NCBI GenBank assembly: GCA_012861695.1
Contig: JAAOOA010000006.1
Location: 33,561,554-33,625,553, forward strand
Reading direction: 5' to 3'
From: Trematomus loennbergii
Taxonomy: Eukaryota > Chordata > Actinopteri > Perciformes > Nototheniidae
DNA length: 64,000 nucleotides
The notes beneath the pieces are model-generated. The model did no database searches. It saw only the letters and a list, made by a program, of their open reading frames with translations, and was not told where the DNA came from. Position numbers and translations under genes: made by a program. This document shows, one piece after another, positions 16,625 to 28,586 of the stretch (its first letter is position 1; each line of letters begins with the position of its first letter).

Positions 16625-18508
16625 AAATATAACAACAAGTCCTCCAACTCATACGACCAACTAGGTCGAATGTTCAAGCCCTTATTACGACCTATAATCA
16701 CGTTTTAAAGTTTTTCGACCTCTAGTGCTCCCGTTGAATGCAAACGCTACGGAGGGACGTATATTCATAAATAACCCTCTCTGTAAAATCCTAAATTGTA
16801 GAATAGTTTGGCCATTAAAATGCTTTTTGATTAGATTTCTAGCGAGAAGTGTATATTGTACTTTCAGAATCCACGTCCAGTGGATGTGTAGGATCTATAG
16901 TTTGATAGATATTACAAAGATGATTTGAGGTCTCGCCAGGAGAACGTGTAACGGCAGCGTCCATGTAAAGTTAGCGTCAACCCTCGCGGGTGAAAACAGT
17001 ATTCCGGTCTCTAAGTTTTCATAATAAAACCGTATTCCCCCCACTGTCCAATGATTTTAAAGCTATATCTGCAGTACTCATCCACTAAAAACATCAGTTT
17101 ATCCTTACACGTTAATTACACAACATTAAAGGTAGGATAGGTAAGTTTGAGAAACCGGCTCGAGATACACTTTTTGTTATATTCCATGGAATGCTCTTAA
17201 CATCCCGATAGCAATGAATATCTTAAGTGCTTTGACAAAAAATCCATAAAAAAATGTCATCTGTAGAAGCCGTAGTGCTGTAAAAAGCACGACCAATCAT
17301 TTTAGCCGGCCCGGTTAAAATAACTGGATGGCCTACCTGCCTGTCAGCCTTCCATCTGTGCACAAACTTATCTCGTGCCCTCATTGGTCATGTGCGCGTT
17401 CGTGTGTGTTGGAGGAGGGGCTCTGTAAGGAAGTGGCAGATTTTTTCCGGCTGTGTATTTTCAAATTATAGCGCACTCGAGCTGGTTCCTCCAAAATGAC
17501 CTACCCCACCTTTAATTGGTTTAAATTGTGTACAATGCTTTTGTGTTTTTCCCATAGGTGTTTCCCTTTCGATACAGTCTGCGTACAAATGACAGGACTT
17601 TACACATTGGAAATGCGTGCAATAGATATGCAGAAGTCTGATTTTGCGTGCATATGATACGCTAACCATTCCCATTGAGATCAGAGGCCGAGTTGTGCGT
17701 GCATATGACACGCCACGTTTCATGCCTGCACCACTTATTTTTGTCCGGTCGGCTCTTGGTAGACCGGAAGCTGTGTGGTTCATAAAAACATGTTCTTACT
17801 CAATACCAAGACACGATTATTGTTTTTATTTTAAATCGTATAATGTCAGACTTTTGTTGCCGTCTGTGAGGAAAAGAAATGTGGCTCAGAGCCTCAGAAT
17901 AATGAAATCTGTATTTTTTTTAATCTTTTTTTCCTTCTAATTTGTTATTCTTTTCTAAATAACACACTGTTATTTACTCAACAATAACACACAATTATCC
18001 TTGTTTTTATTTATTCGTTTAATTCTATAATCTTGGGCTTTTTAGCATGCTTTTTAGCTGTAAATAAAGTCACCGGAAACAGACGTAGACTGTAAACTGA
18101 TTACCCAAGATCCTCAGCTTGAAGCTTGGGATGTTTAACCGCAATGCATGTTGGGATATGGTGTTAATGCGATATGATATCCGAAAAAAAATTCAGAGTT
18201 TAGGATGGTCGAAGACACTACACTACCCATAATCCCCAGCTATCGTTTGGGACTACAGTCCCGTTGACAAACCCTGTGATTAATCTTCAAACTCTGGGAT
18301 TGAATGTTGGAGTGGCAGTGCGCCAAGGTTACGCCGAGCGTCAAACAGCTATTAAAATTTAACGAAACCACGGCAGACTAACCAAAACTGGACTCGAACG
18401 CCCCCCCAGAACTACACATGCTGCCTATTGTGTTTCGCAACAGGTTATATGGCACGTCTCTACTGGGAATTGTAGTTTTAAAAGACGTTTACGTTTTTCC
18501 CAAAATTA
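16625..18508 (+). repeat. Left arm of large inverted repeat
   Basis: Long blocks match, in reverse complement, 26158-27095: for example GGTCTCGCCAGGAGAACGTG (16930) and ACTACAATTCCCAGT (on the minus strand here near 18465), in the expected order. The left arm is longer because it holds the MITE at 17126-17515 and about 630 bp (17550-18180) absent from the right arm. That extra block contains two copies of GCGTGCATATGA, suggesting another small insertion. The family is unknown to me; the arms are probably two copies of one interspersed element in opposite orientation. Confidence 0.8.
17126..17515. mobile_element. TTAA-flanked MITE (382 bp), second family
   Basis: TTAA at 17126-17129 and 17512-17515. 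Terminal inverted repeats read AGGTAGGATAGGTAAGTTT and, from the other end, AGGTGGGGTAGGTCATTTT. The right arm of the large inverted repeat, on the opposite strand, reads straight through the site with TTGA in place of the doubled TTAA, giving an empty-site comparison. Non-coding and non-autonomous; its mobilising transposase is probably piggyBac-like, inferred from the TTAA duplication. Confidence 0.82.
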
Positions 18509-19344
18509 GAAGTTGACAGTATTAAACTGTGTACACCCCTGGAGGTTTAGGCGATAGGAAACAAATTGGTGTGTACAAATTTAAAACATGTAATTAATAA
18601 ATGGGTGAAAATCGCTTGTGTACAGCATTAATATACCCCCATGACAGCTCATTTAGTGGGAATGCTGGTACAGCATTCCAACTATATGTTATGCTACGGA
18701 CAAAAAGTTTATTATTTTATTCCGCCGACTTATTTTGGCCCTCTTCTCCTCCGACATTCAACATCGCAGAAACTCCGTTCAAACATCAAAACGTTCAGCT
18801 CGGTCGGGAATCGCAGGCTATTATTTCTCTCATTCATAACTTTCATAATTCCAGAGATACATCCCATAATTCATCAAATGTTTAACCATTGAAGTCAATG
18901 GAGATATTCTTCAGACTTCAACAAATCTTCATGCGACTTCAACTGCTAACTGTTCATTCATACTTTCACTCAGAAACCTCATTCCAACTTTAAAATGTTT
19001 CACATCTTTCTGACATTATTCGTGTAACACAACTTTTAAATCTGATTCTTACTTTTGAGATATTAAACATTGTTCAGACCTTGTTAAAGAGGTTTTCTTC
19101 AGATTTTAACATTAACTAGAGTGCGTGATGTCACAGCTAGAGTGGAGCAAATCTTGAAATTTGCCTTCATATATTTGTTTTAAACTGCCATAATTCCCAA
19201 ACCCTACAGTCCTGAGACATCATTTTTCATGACAAACGTAGGAAAACATCTCGTAGCTTGAAAAATGACAAATAATTAAGCAAAAAAAATTAACAAAATG
19301 CCTCTTGAGGGCATGAAGTGACAAAAACGTTCAACATGTCTCCA
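18509..19344. repeat. Probable teleost interspersed repeat, unclassified
   Basis: Contains the CCATTGAAGTCAATGG palindrome (18887-18902) followed by several CTTCA-rich near-repeats. This style is common in fish repeats that I cannot name. The frames at 18601-18892 have no domain. No boundaries are resolved. Confidence 0.3.
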
Positions 19345-20489
19345 TTAACCTCTTAAGCCTGAGCCTGTTTTTCAGGTCTCAGGCTCGAAAATGACATTCC
19401 CAGACCATATCTTCCTTTCTAAAAGGGTTAAATTAATAATCTTTATTCTCAAAGTAATGATAAACCTGTGAGTTGGATGTAGAAAAGTCAGAATCAATAT
19501 AGATGTTTTTTATTTTAAAGAAAATTTAGATTTTACATAGTAAAAAACTGTAAATTATAGTGTCCGTCCAAAAATTCTTTTTTCTTTTTTACTTATCGTG
19601 AAAACTACCCTTGGATGATGGGTTAGTAGACTAAAAGCTTTAGGAATCCAAAGTACAACATATAATAAGTACCCTGTATCAAGATTGATGCAAAACAAGT
19701 GAAATTTGACCTTTTAGAGAGATTTAGCCAAAAAAACCACTTCTGGGGTCATTTGGGTGGATTTGACCTATCTCTGGCCCCCTTGGTCGATTTTGATGAA
19801 TGAAATCTCTTTATAACCGCTGGAGCCAATGGAATCGAGGGAAAGTTATATACACAGTGACGCGTTACCAAAGCCGGAAGCTGCATACACTCTGGTGGCT
19901 ACCATTAGCAGCTAACTTTTCCGCTCCGATTTTTACATAAAAATGGAATTATGGATTATAAATAATTTTTTCAAAGGCACAGGTACATTATCAACCTATG
20001 GATCAACAGTTGTAGCATTTTTTTATTTCGTTTTAATGCCATTGAACACGTCTTTTGACCTAATTGACAGCTACGGTGAGACGATCTGCCGTAAATGCTC
20101 CGTAAAGGTACATGTTGTGATGTCTGTGTTTGCTTCCCCTGTCGCAAGTTTGGATCGCTCAGTGATGATACTATACCTAAATAATCTGTGGAGTCTCAGC
20201 TTTAATCGGATATATTATGTGCAGCTACGATAAGTAATAAGGGTATCTTTATCTTTAATTGTGTGCCGCAGTGCGTTAGAATTTTTCGCTCAGGGGTCAT
20301 TTAGACGCTTCTTATGAGACTTGTGTTTTGTTTTGGTAAAAATGGTTCATATCTTCAGTTAGCTGAGATTCTTCCCGTTAATCTGGTGCTACACATTAAT
20401 AGTTTCATAAATGTTAAGAAGCCCTGAGACATTGTCTCGAAAAAAAAAACGGTGGGAGGGGTCCAATGGGGCCATGCTTAAGAGGTTAA
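19345..20489. mobile_element. Non-autonomous TTAA element, 1.14 kb, copy 1
   Basis: TTAA at 19345-19348 and 20486-20489 flank inverted ends CCTCTTAAGC and GCTTAAGAGG. Just inside the left end, GAGCCTG and CAGGCTC form a subterminal hairpin. About 1.13 kb is shared, in the same orientation, with 43467-44599. TTAA duplication and CCT-type termini fit piggyBac. The 96-residue frame at 19943 is not conserved with the second copy, so the element looks non-coding. Confidence 0.8.
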
Positions 20490-23400
20490 AACCAAGCGGC
20501 AAACTCTGGGGAAGAGCCGGGACGCCTACGGAAGTGCCACAAACTGCAGTTCATATATTGGCCGATAGGCGCTGACTGCAGAAAGGAGCAATTTCCATAG
20601 ACCCCATGTTAAAATGCCCAATTTCACAGCAAAAAAAACATGTTTCTACCCTATGGATCAATAAATATTATTGATATAGTTAGATTCCACCTTCATGATT
20701 ATGAATCTGTGAGTGAATTGTTTTCTAACATGACCCTTTTATTTATATTAGGTCTTAAAGTTTTTGCATAAATTAGGGCGTGGTCACATTGAGTGACAGC
20801 TCTGTCAAGTGACTGCTGCTGTTAGCTTCTTGTCTCTCTGCTAGCTGCTCCGTCTCGTGAAGCTACAGGGACTCTGCCTGGTCAGTTCATCCAGGGAACA
20901 CAACTTGACCCGGCCGTGTTTGTTTGTTCTTCATGCTTATATATCGGACTATTGTGACTCGCTCTGCGGTTAAAACAGACGGTGCATGAATGCCGTTTTG
21001 CGGTAAGTGAAATTCGAGTACTTTATTTATGTGTTTATGATTTTAATCAGCTACGTAATGAATGTTAAGGCTTGGGTTAGCGTGTAAGCGAGTGGTAGCT
21101 ACATCGGTGCTAACGATGCTAATCGTAGCCTCCAAGTTAACTTAAAACCATAGACTGTATATATAAAGGTTAAAACGAAATAGACAAGTGTTAAGCGTTA
21201 AGTGGATAGTACTGTAGAACAAAAGGCTTCTGTTTGAGGTTGATAAAATAAGGTCATCCTTGTAACTTAGAGAGATATTTTATTATGTAGGTAGGAACTG
21301 TATGCATCGCTAAGGTTAATTTAAATTGGCTATGCTCAAGTATGTAGACAAGCTAACGTCGAAGTAGTGTATGTGAAATCAACCTCACAATAAGATGTGT
21401 GTATATTACAATTATTAATGTCATATTTCAAGATGATTACTTAGATATTACAATATGGTTGGTTGAGCTGGAGTTCATTATTGAGCTTACACGTTAACGT
21501 CACAGTCATCTGAAGAACGAACCCAAACCTTGTTGTTTTTATTAATTGCATTACCAAATTGGTATCAAATAAACAGTAAGCATTGGTAACACAACTTCCA
21601 AAGTTACAGTAAAATAAAAAGGACCCTGACTCGGACAATACACAATCCAACATGTTCAACAGAAGAGAATAAGTTATATTGTTTGTACACATGGTTCTTT
21701 ACATATATATCTGTTTGTTTAAAGTGTCCAGGTGATGCAGACAGGCTGGACCAGAGAGTGAGAGACAGAACTGGACTCCTCACAGCAGTGAACTTCAGCA
21801 CAGGTACAAATACTCTTTTTTCATACTGTACAAAGAATCAAGAAAGATATTGGTTTAAATAAATGAAGTATTGACTTTAATACACTGATATACATTCCAT
21901 TAAACAATACTAAATACTAGATCACCTACACATCAGTGAAGTTGAGGGTTTTTTCCATGCAAAGGGTTACATTTAGATGTTAACAAGCAATATGACTGTC
22001 AGCTTTCTAATTTAAGGTATTGAAGGCAAAGCTATTAGTGACAACTGCTATTTATCTCTCAATATTGTCTGTAAAAACGTGGTAAAAGTTATGATTTCAG
22101 TGAGAACAGAGCAAGCTTCTACAGTTGCACTAAGTTTTGATAACAGTTAAATATTATTTTGATAATAAATATATTTCAATGTTGATGAATTTCATACTGT
22201 TCATTCATAATCTGATTGTCTTTGTAGCTCACTGTTGAAATAAAAAAAACATTACAATTACAAAATAATTATATCTACAGCCCCTAAACACAAGCACACC
22301 TCTTTCATAAATAACACACTTGTTCTGCAATAATATGTTTTATGTTTCCTGTAATTTTTGTTAGGAAAGGACATGCCTGAAAGACACGACTCAACATTTT
22401 TCCTTCTCTGAGGGTCAAGAAGAACATCCAAGAGGAAAATTAAAAGCTGATGTTATGAGATTTAAGACCAGTACAGGACATTCACTAAGAAACTACTTTT
22501 ATTGTGAAGTCAGCTGATCGAATGCACCTATTTCCACATCTACACTCCATCAGCTGATTATTTCTATTTGCCTCACTTTATGAGCTTCACAACATGTACC
22601 TTGTACCGCAGAGTTTGCAACGCAAATAAATGGGGCCAATCTTCAGTCGATGTGAATGTGTAATCTAACATTTTCAGTAAGAATAATGGACAAAAGGAGT
22701 GCAAATACAAATTCAATTTATTGAAATGTGAACCAAAAGTTAATCAAACATGTTTTAAATAAAAAGCACATATGGACAGAAGGTGTAAACCTATTAAATG
22801 TATAAGTAAACACATTTAGTCAAATAAAGTGACAGACAAGGCCTGTGCAGGTGTCAGCTATGCAGCATGGGCTCCTCCATCAGGCCTGGTCCTCCTCGCA
22901 GAGGAAACCCTCAGTCCTCTCCAAACCAACAGACAGGACGTCCATCACACGGAGGTTTCTCCCTGAAGTCTCTGCAGCTCTCTGGACACCACGCTGTCTC
23001 AATCCGTCCACACTGAATATGAGAGGGGAAAATGAAAATAATAAATGCTTTAGACAATAAGAAATATAAAGTTGACTGTTGAGTTGCTCAGTTTTTTTAG
23101 ATTGTCAATACTATTACTGTATAACTAATATCTCAGGTTAAGAGGCACCTTCAAATAAAGATTGGTCTTTAAATACATTTTGTCTTTTGAATTGTTTGTC
23201 TAAAGTCAAGGATCTAGAACTGGTACTTATAGTTTTAATGATACAGTCTGGTTATAATGCTGTTTGGAGGAGGCCTCACAGGTAAGAGCACTAACTAGCT
23301 ACATCACATGCACCTTAGCTTAACTTAAATGTATTAAACGTATAATTAAGTGATAGCAAAATATAAATAACTAATGTCATGCAAACATATTAATATTTGC

Positions 23401-23830
23401 TTGATTCCAGTGTTGCATTTAGCACATTGCATACAAACGTTAAGGATTTTAAGATTCTGAAGTATTATGCTAAAAACTCAATAACTTAGATTATTATTTA
23501 TAGTTTTGCTGAATAGTTTCATGTCCGCTTACCTTAGAAACGTAAAATGTGACGGCAGTGTGCAGATGGGGAAGCATGTTAGCTTAGCTTCTTAGCTTGA
23601 GCTAGCTCTGTTACTTCCCAGCTGGAGGCAGAAGGCCCGCCTCGGCTCCGCCTCTTTGCCCTTATTTGGAGCAGGCTGGAGCAGGTGGGAGTTAGACTCA
23701 GACGTCACTGTCGAGCCGTTAGTGGCCGACTCCGCCTACTAAGGGCTTCTCGGCAACTCTGCAGAATCCTATGGGTGACGTCACGGACCCTACGTCCATT
23801 TATATATACAGTCTATGGTTAAAACCCATT
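20490..23830. repeat. Repeat-like block with inverted TATATA-rich motifs
   Basis: ACCATAGACTGTATATATAA (21149-21168) and its reverse complement near 23800-23820 face each other about 2.65 kb apart, each next to TTAAAAC. Segments at 20570-20640 and 23630-23790 also read like abundant teleost repeats. A perfect CRE palindrome TGACGTCA is present near 23776. Whether this is one DNA transposon or several overlapping repeats cannot be settled here. The frames at 21441-21801 and 22845-23060 have no domain. Confidence 0.45.
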
Positions 23831-24152
23831 GTAATTTCAGGCTGATATTTCCTCACAGCAGCAGCCGCACACCTTTAGTTAAACTGCCAAAAAGGCCATA
23901 TTATTTACCCGAAAGTACACAAAAATTACACTTCAGATACTCAACTTCCTTGACATGCTTCACGTTTTGAAATTTCACAGATATCTGTTATGGTTCTTCC
24001 ACAAAACGTTCACATGTAAGAGGTTTATCTCTCATTCAGAACAATGCAAACCTTTGATCTCTACAGAGCTCGTTAGCTCAACTATAAACACCTGTGTAAT
24101 GGAACACGATGATGTCATCACTCCAACTGACAGCAGTCAGTTCTAACTGTTC

Positions 24153-24154
<2 letters not shown>
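23831..24154. other. Spacer, nothing recognised
   Basis: AT-rich sequence between the repeat block and the CT microsatellite; no gene or structure seen. Confidence 0.5.
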
Positions 24155-24236
<82 letters not shown>

Positions 24237-24240
24237 CTCT

Positions 24241-24298
<58 letters not shown>
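24155..24298. repeat. (CT)n microsatellite with short (CA)n end
   Basis: CT repeats to about 24289 with three small phase breaks (TCTTCTC, CCTCTTC type), then CACACACA. Serine/leucine and arginine/glutamate frames here are artefacts. Confidence 0.95.
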
Positions 24299-24865
24299 AT
24301 GTTCCAAACGGCCCAAAACTTCACAGGGTTGGTAACGATGCAGCCATCAACGCATCTAAGCGTATTATGGGGTGTCATCAAATGCCGTTGCCATGGCGAC
24401 AGACCACTCGCCATGAAACACGATGTCGCTGTAAGTCCAATGGACACGGTCCAATCGTCCCCCAATCTTCACTTGTATATCATCGGTCCATGCCTCAACA
24501 GCTCTACGCCAAATCTGAAATCTCACCATATGCCGTTTCCATGGAAACGCATCCCTCGCCATAAAACACGATGTCCCTTTAACTCCTATGAAAATGTTCA
24601 AAAAGTTCTCAAAATTCACATGTCTGCTAACAGTCCAGCCGTGAAGACATCTAAGAGACAGTTTTGAGATTTCTTCAAATGCCGTTGCCATGGCAACACA
24701 ATGCTTGCCATGAAACACGGTTTTCTCATAACTTCAGTGAAAATGCTTAAAACGACCCAAAACTTCACAGGTTTGGTGACGATGCAGCCATCCACGCATC
24801 TAAGCGTATTATGGGGTGTCATCAAATGCCGTTGCCATGGCGACATATCATTCACCATCAAGTTA
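24299..24865. repeat. 148-bp tandem repeat with RFX-type palindromes
   Basis: Four units, aligned by ATGCCGTTGCCATGG-type cores at 24382, 24530, 24679 and 24826 (spacing 148, 149, 147). The cores are GTTGCCATGGCGAC (24387, 24831), GTTTCCATGGAAAC (24535, perfect palindrome) and GTTGCCATGGCAAC (24684, perfect palindrome and exact X-box). Units 1 and 4 are the most alike, sharing ACGCATCTAAGCGTATTATG. Long frames at 24299-24667 and 24701-25024 repeat a similar peptide only because the DNA repeats; they lack domain features. Confidence 0.85.
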
Positions 24866-25976
24866 GTTCAAAAGTTTGCAGTTCAAATATTCTGCTGCTT
24901 TTCCAAGCCTTTTTACTTTCTTTTCTTCTCTCATCATACATTCAAGCCCCCAGTGTTCATGTATCATTTCAATCTAAATTCTTCACTTTCTTCTTACACA
25001 TTACATAGCAGCATAGCAGTTTAGCGTCAGATTTTCAGCATAAAGCATTCCCACTAGCAATTTCTTCAGGAATTGCATTCTCTAGTTGTTACTTTGTAAT
25101 TCTACTCCACTACAATTCAGAGGTTAACCTGGTATTTTTACTCCACTACATTTATTTTAGTTACTTTGCAGATTCTGATTAATGATGTGAAATATAAACA
25201 ACCCTTAAAGCAGACTTTAGTTACACCTTAGTAAAATTCAGGGAAGGTGATTGTCAAGTGCCAACAATCAGGAGAGATATTTTGATAGTTGGTGCTTGAG
25301 AAGACTAAACATTTATCTGCAGATCTCTATAAAGTATATTCATTACTCGTTATTCTCTACTAATAGTTAATTAAAAACTGTATATAATGGCTATTTTGCA
25401 CATCCCTTTCAAGATTTAAAGATTTTCAAAGGTTTATTGACATATCATACACAACTACGGTGTAGTTATGCAATGCATGAAAAACTTGGGTCACAGGTTC
25501 CTCAACAGTGCATAACAAGACATCTATCAATATGTGTGTATACCTCCACCATTAAACTGTCATATTCTGCACATTTCTTATACTATCTACATACATCTTA
25601 TAAGAGTATAATTAATATGTATAATATCAGTTAAAATACGTGCTTAAACATAGTTAACATTGCAGGAAAGCAATATATTAGACGTTAAGTACTTCGTCAT
25701 CTGTAGATACCCCCAAAGCTTTTTTCTTATTCAAAAATAATAAAATTCAATAACGTGCTTTAACCACTAGGTGTGCCTTTCTATCAGCTGTGCACCGTTA
25801 TGGTGTAAATACAGCCTATCTACCAATTGGATCAAATATAAAAGTCAGCCGAATTAGTGTTGATACTGCAAGGAGACGTATTGTGTGAAAAGAAATGTAA
25901 GATGTTGTTTAATTGCTGATATATTTATGATCCACGTCACGTTTTCAGTTTTGGCGGCAGTTCTTCCTGTTTGTTT
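24866..25976. other. Non-coding DNA with a probable repeat fragment
   Basis: At about 25080-25200, CTCCACTACA occurs twice, the second time as CTCCACTACATTTATTTTAG followed by TTACTTTGCAGATTCTGATT. This style is familiar from abundant fish DNA transposons; family uncertain. The rest is AT-rich with nothing recognised. Confidence 0.4.
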
Positions 25977-26061
25977 GATTTTGGAAAATAGCTCGAAAAC
26001 AAAACGTGATCCGTCTCTTAAATGTGTGTCAACCACTTATTTCGAGCTATTTTCCAAAATC
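25977..26061. repeat. Perfect 22-bp stem hairpin
   Basis: Positions 25977-25998 and 26040-26061 are exact reverse complements (core GGAAAATAGCTCGA / TCGAGCTATTTTCC), separated by 41 nt. It sits about 100 bp inside the inner edge of the right arm of the large inverted repeat. No protein signal. It could be a foldback MITE core or a small-RNA precursor. Confidence 0.9.
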
Positions 26062-26157
26062 CTATGGAGAAATTGCATTGCATTTTTGTCGAAGGAACCG
26101 GAAGAAGTTTACTTCCGGGTTTTAGGACGCGTCACTGCGGTTCTCTATACTGGCAAC

Positions 26158-27095
26158 TTCTAATTATGGGAAATACGAAAACGTCTTTTAAAACTACAAT
26201 TCCCAGTAGAGACGTGCCATAGAACAAGTTGCGAAACACAATAGCCGGCATGTGTAGTTCTGGGGGGGGAGCTGGGCTGGACCCGTTCGAGTCCAGTTTT
26301 GGATAGTCTGCCGTGGTTACATTCCATTTCAAAGAGCTGTTTGACACTCGGCGTAACCTTGTCGCACTGCCACTCCAACATCCAATCACAGAGCTTGAGG
26401 ACTAATCACGGGGTTTGTAAAGGAAAGCGGATGTTGTAGTAGTCCCAAACGATAGCTGAGGATTCTGGGTAGTGTAGTGTCTTCGGAAACTCTGTAGTGT
26501 CTAAACTCCGAAAAAACTATTTGTTTCTCCGAATCGAAGGTTATAAACACAAAAGCATTGTACACAATTTAAACCAATCAATATTGTGTAATTAACAAGG
26601 ATAAACTGATGTTTTTTAGTGGATGAATAATGCAGATATCAATGTGTAATCATTTGACAGTGAGGGAAATACTTCCGGTTTTATTATGAAAACTTCGAGA
26701 CCGGAAATACTGTTTCACCCCGTGAGGGTTGATGCCAACTTTACATGGACGCTGCGTAAAGACGTAGTACACGTTCTCCTGGCGAGACCTCAAATCATCT
26801 TCGTGATATCTATCAAACTATAGATCCTACACATCCACTGGACGTAGATTATAAAAGTACAATATACACTTCTCGCTTAAAATCAAAGCATTTTAATGGC
26901 CAAACTATTCCACAATTTAGGATTTTCCAGGGAGGGTTATTTGTGAATAAACGACCCTCCGGAGCGTTTGCAATCAACGGGAGCATGTTGTTTCTTACAC
27001 GAACTAGAGGTGCTACACTTTAAAACGTGACTATGGGTCGGAAATAAGCTGCTGAACAATCAACCTATTTGGTCGTTTTTCGTAGGAGGACAGGC
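26158..27095 (-). repeat. Right arm of large inverted repeat
   Basis: Reverse-complement counterpart of 16625-18508. It lacks the MITE at 17126 and the extra block of about 630 bp, so it shows the uninterrupted form at the MITE site. It includes ACTACAATTCCCAGTAGAGA near 26200 and GGCGAGACCTCAAATCATCT near 26784. Unit identity is high but not perfect, indicating an old pair of copies. Confidence 0.8.
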
Positions 27096-27785
27096 TGAAA
27101 TATAACCATACTCTTGCAAAGAAATTCTGAAAATGTACTGCTTAATACGAATCATTGTCTTTCTTAAATGTTAGCATTGACAAATATGCAGAAAGCCATA
27201 AAAAAGAGAATTCATGGGGCATATTCAAATGACTCTTTTTGGGGGATTTTTGCTCAAATGGAAAACATAGTTATTCTGAGGGACATGTTGTGATTGGTAG
27301 AAAAACGAATTGATGACTGTCAGAAGCAGGCCACTAAATAAAATGAACCAACACAGGGATAAACAAAAATGTAATTAATCAAAAATGTTAATATAGTATA
27401 GATTAACATTTTAAGAACATAAAAACATACATACAATACAGCTGAAATGACTGAGTGATTAATTTGCTTCAAGCATACCCTTACTTTTGTGCACTCCATT
27501 TCAATACTCTAATCCTGAAAGCAAGTGTTTCAGGTGCTTTTCAGTTCCTGAGAATATTTTGCTGCCCTATTATTATTGCTGTGGATCCATTTCAACATAA
27601 ATAAAGTAAAACTGGAAAAACCCCACCATTTCCAAAAACACACATTTAAATGCATTTTCATTTCAGAGGTCTCCTATTACACACCTTTTCAGGTTTATTT
27701 AAGTATTTTTTGGCTACTACTATAATACGTTTACATGCTGTAATGTTAAAAAAACAAAAAACATTATTCCTCTCATACTATCTGC
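27096..27785. other. AT-rich non-coding DNA, nothing recognised
   Basis: No frames with domains and no repeat structure seen. Confidence 0.5.
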
Positions 27786-28115
27786 CTGAACATACACAGT
27801 AAATTTCTCTGAGTAAAATTGACTCAAATTGAAGAAAATGTTACTCTAAAAATATAACATTTGGTCCCAACCTATATAGAGTAAAATGTACTCTTTGTTC
27901 AGAGTTGTATTTTTAGAGTTCATTTTACTCTATTATGTGCTTAGATTTGACTCTGCTTAATGGTTATTTACTCTATGTAGTGTATATTAAAAACAACTCT
28001 ACTGCCATTTTACTCATAATAGAAGGTAATTTTACTCCCAATCGAATGTAATTTCACTCCAACTAGAAGGTAATTTTACTCCCAATAGAAGGTAATTTTA
28101 CTCAGAATAGAATAA
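27786..28115. repeat. Palindromic fish repeat ending in 22-bp tandem units
   Basis: Multiple inverted AGAGTAAAA / TTTTACTCT motifs at 27810-27940, then four units of AGAAGGTAATTTTACTCCCA type starting near 28021, 28043, 28065 and 28087 (the second degenerate). The density of inverted ACTC/GAGT motifs suggests a MITE with internal expansion; family not assigned. Confidence 0.65.
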
Positions 28116-28331
28116 ATGAACCATAATGATCTTTACAATAAAAAAGGTCAATAAACCAAAGTGCTTAAGGAACATGAGTGGGCGTGTGTGAAGCTGACCA
28201 TTGATCGGCCCGACCAAGCAAGGAGGCAGAGGCAGAGAGTTCAAATACAACCCGGTGTGGGCATTTATTCCCTTTGTGGTACAGGATACACAGCCTCAAT
28301 ATGACTGTCTCACGTGAACACAGTCACCAGG

Positions 28332-28408
<77 letters not shown>

Positions 28409-28415
28409 TCTCACA

Positions 28416-28498
<83 letters not shown>

Positions 28499-28586
28499 CA
28501 CACAGGAAAACAGAACCTAAATACACACAGGACTAATCAAACCAACAAGACACAGGTGAGGAGGGAGGAGAAAACACAGGGGACCA
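28116..28586. repeat. Host repeat with (CT)n-(CA)n microsatellite
   Basis: (CT)n at 28333-28404 and (CA)n at 28422-28497 sit in sequence that resembles an interspersed fish repeat (TTATTCCCTTTGTGGTACAG, then AAACACAGG-rich DNA). Similar ACAGGAAACAGAGACAGACA-type sequence resumes at 37935-37990, so the 28587-37880 element probably inserted into it. That continuity is inference. Confidence 0.5.

Noticed and set aside
19943..20233. 96-codon frame inside the 1.1-kb TTAA element
   Set aside because: Not preserved in the second copy at 43467 and carries no transposase motif.
24299..25024. Two frames with a repeated peptide (FTGLVTMQPSTHLS)
   Set aside because: The peptide repeats because units 1 and 4 of the 148-bp DNA repeat are alike and happen to be open; units 2 and 3 do not encode it, and there is no domain.
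26284..26293. GTTCGAGTCC resembling a tRNA/SINE B box
   Set aside because: No matching A box at the right distance and no cloverleaf; the motif lies inside the inverted-repeat arm and is changed in the other arm.
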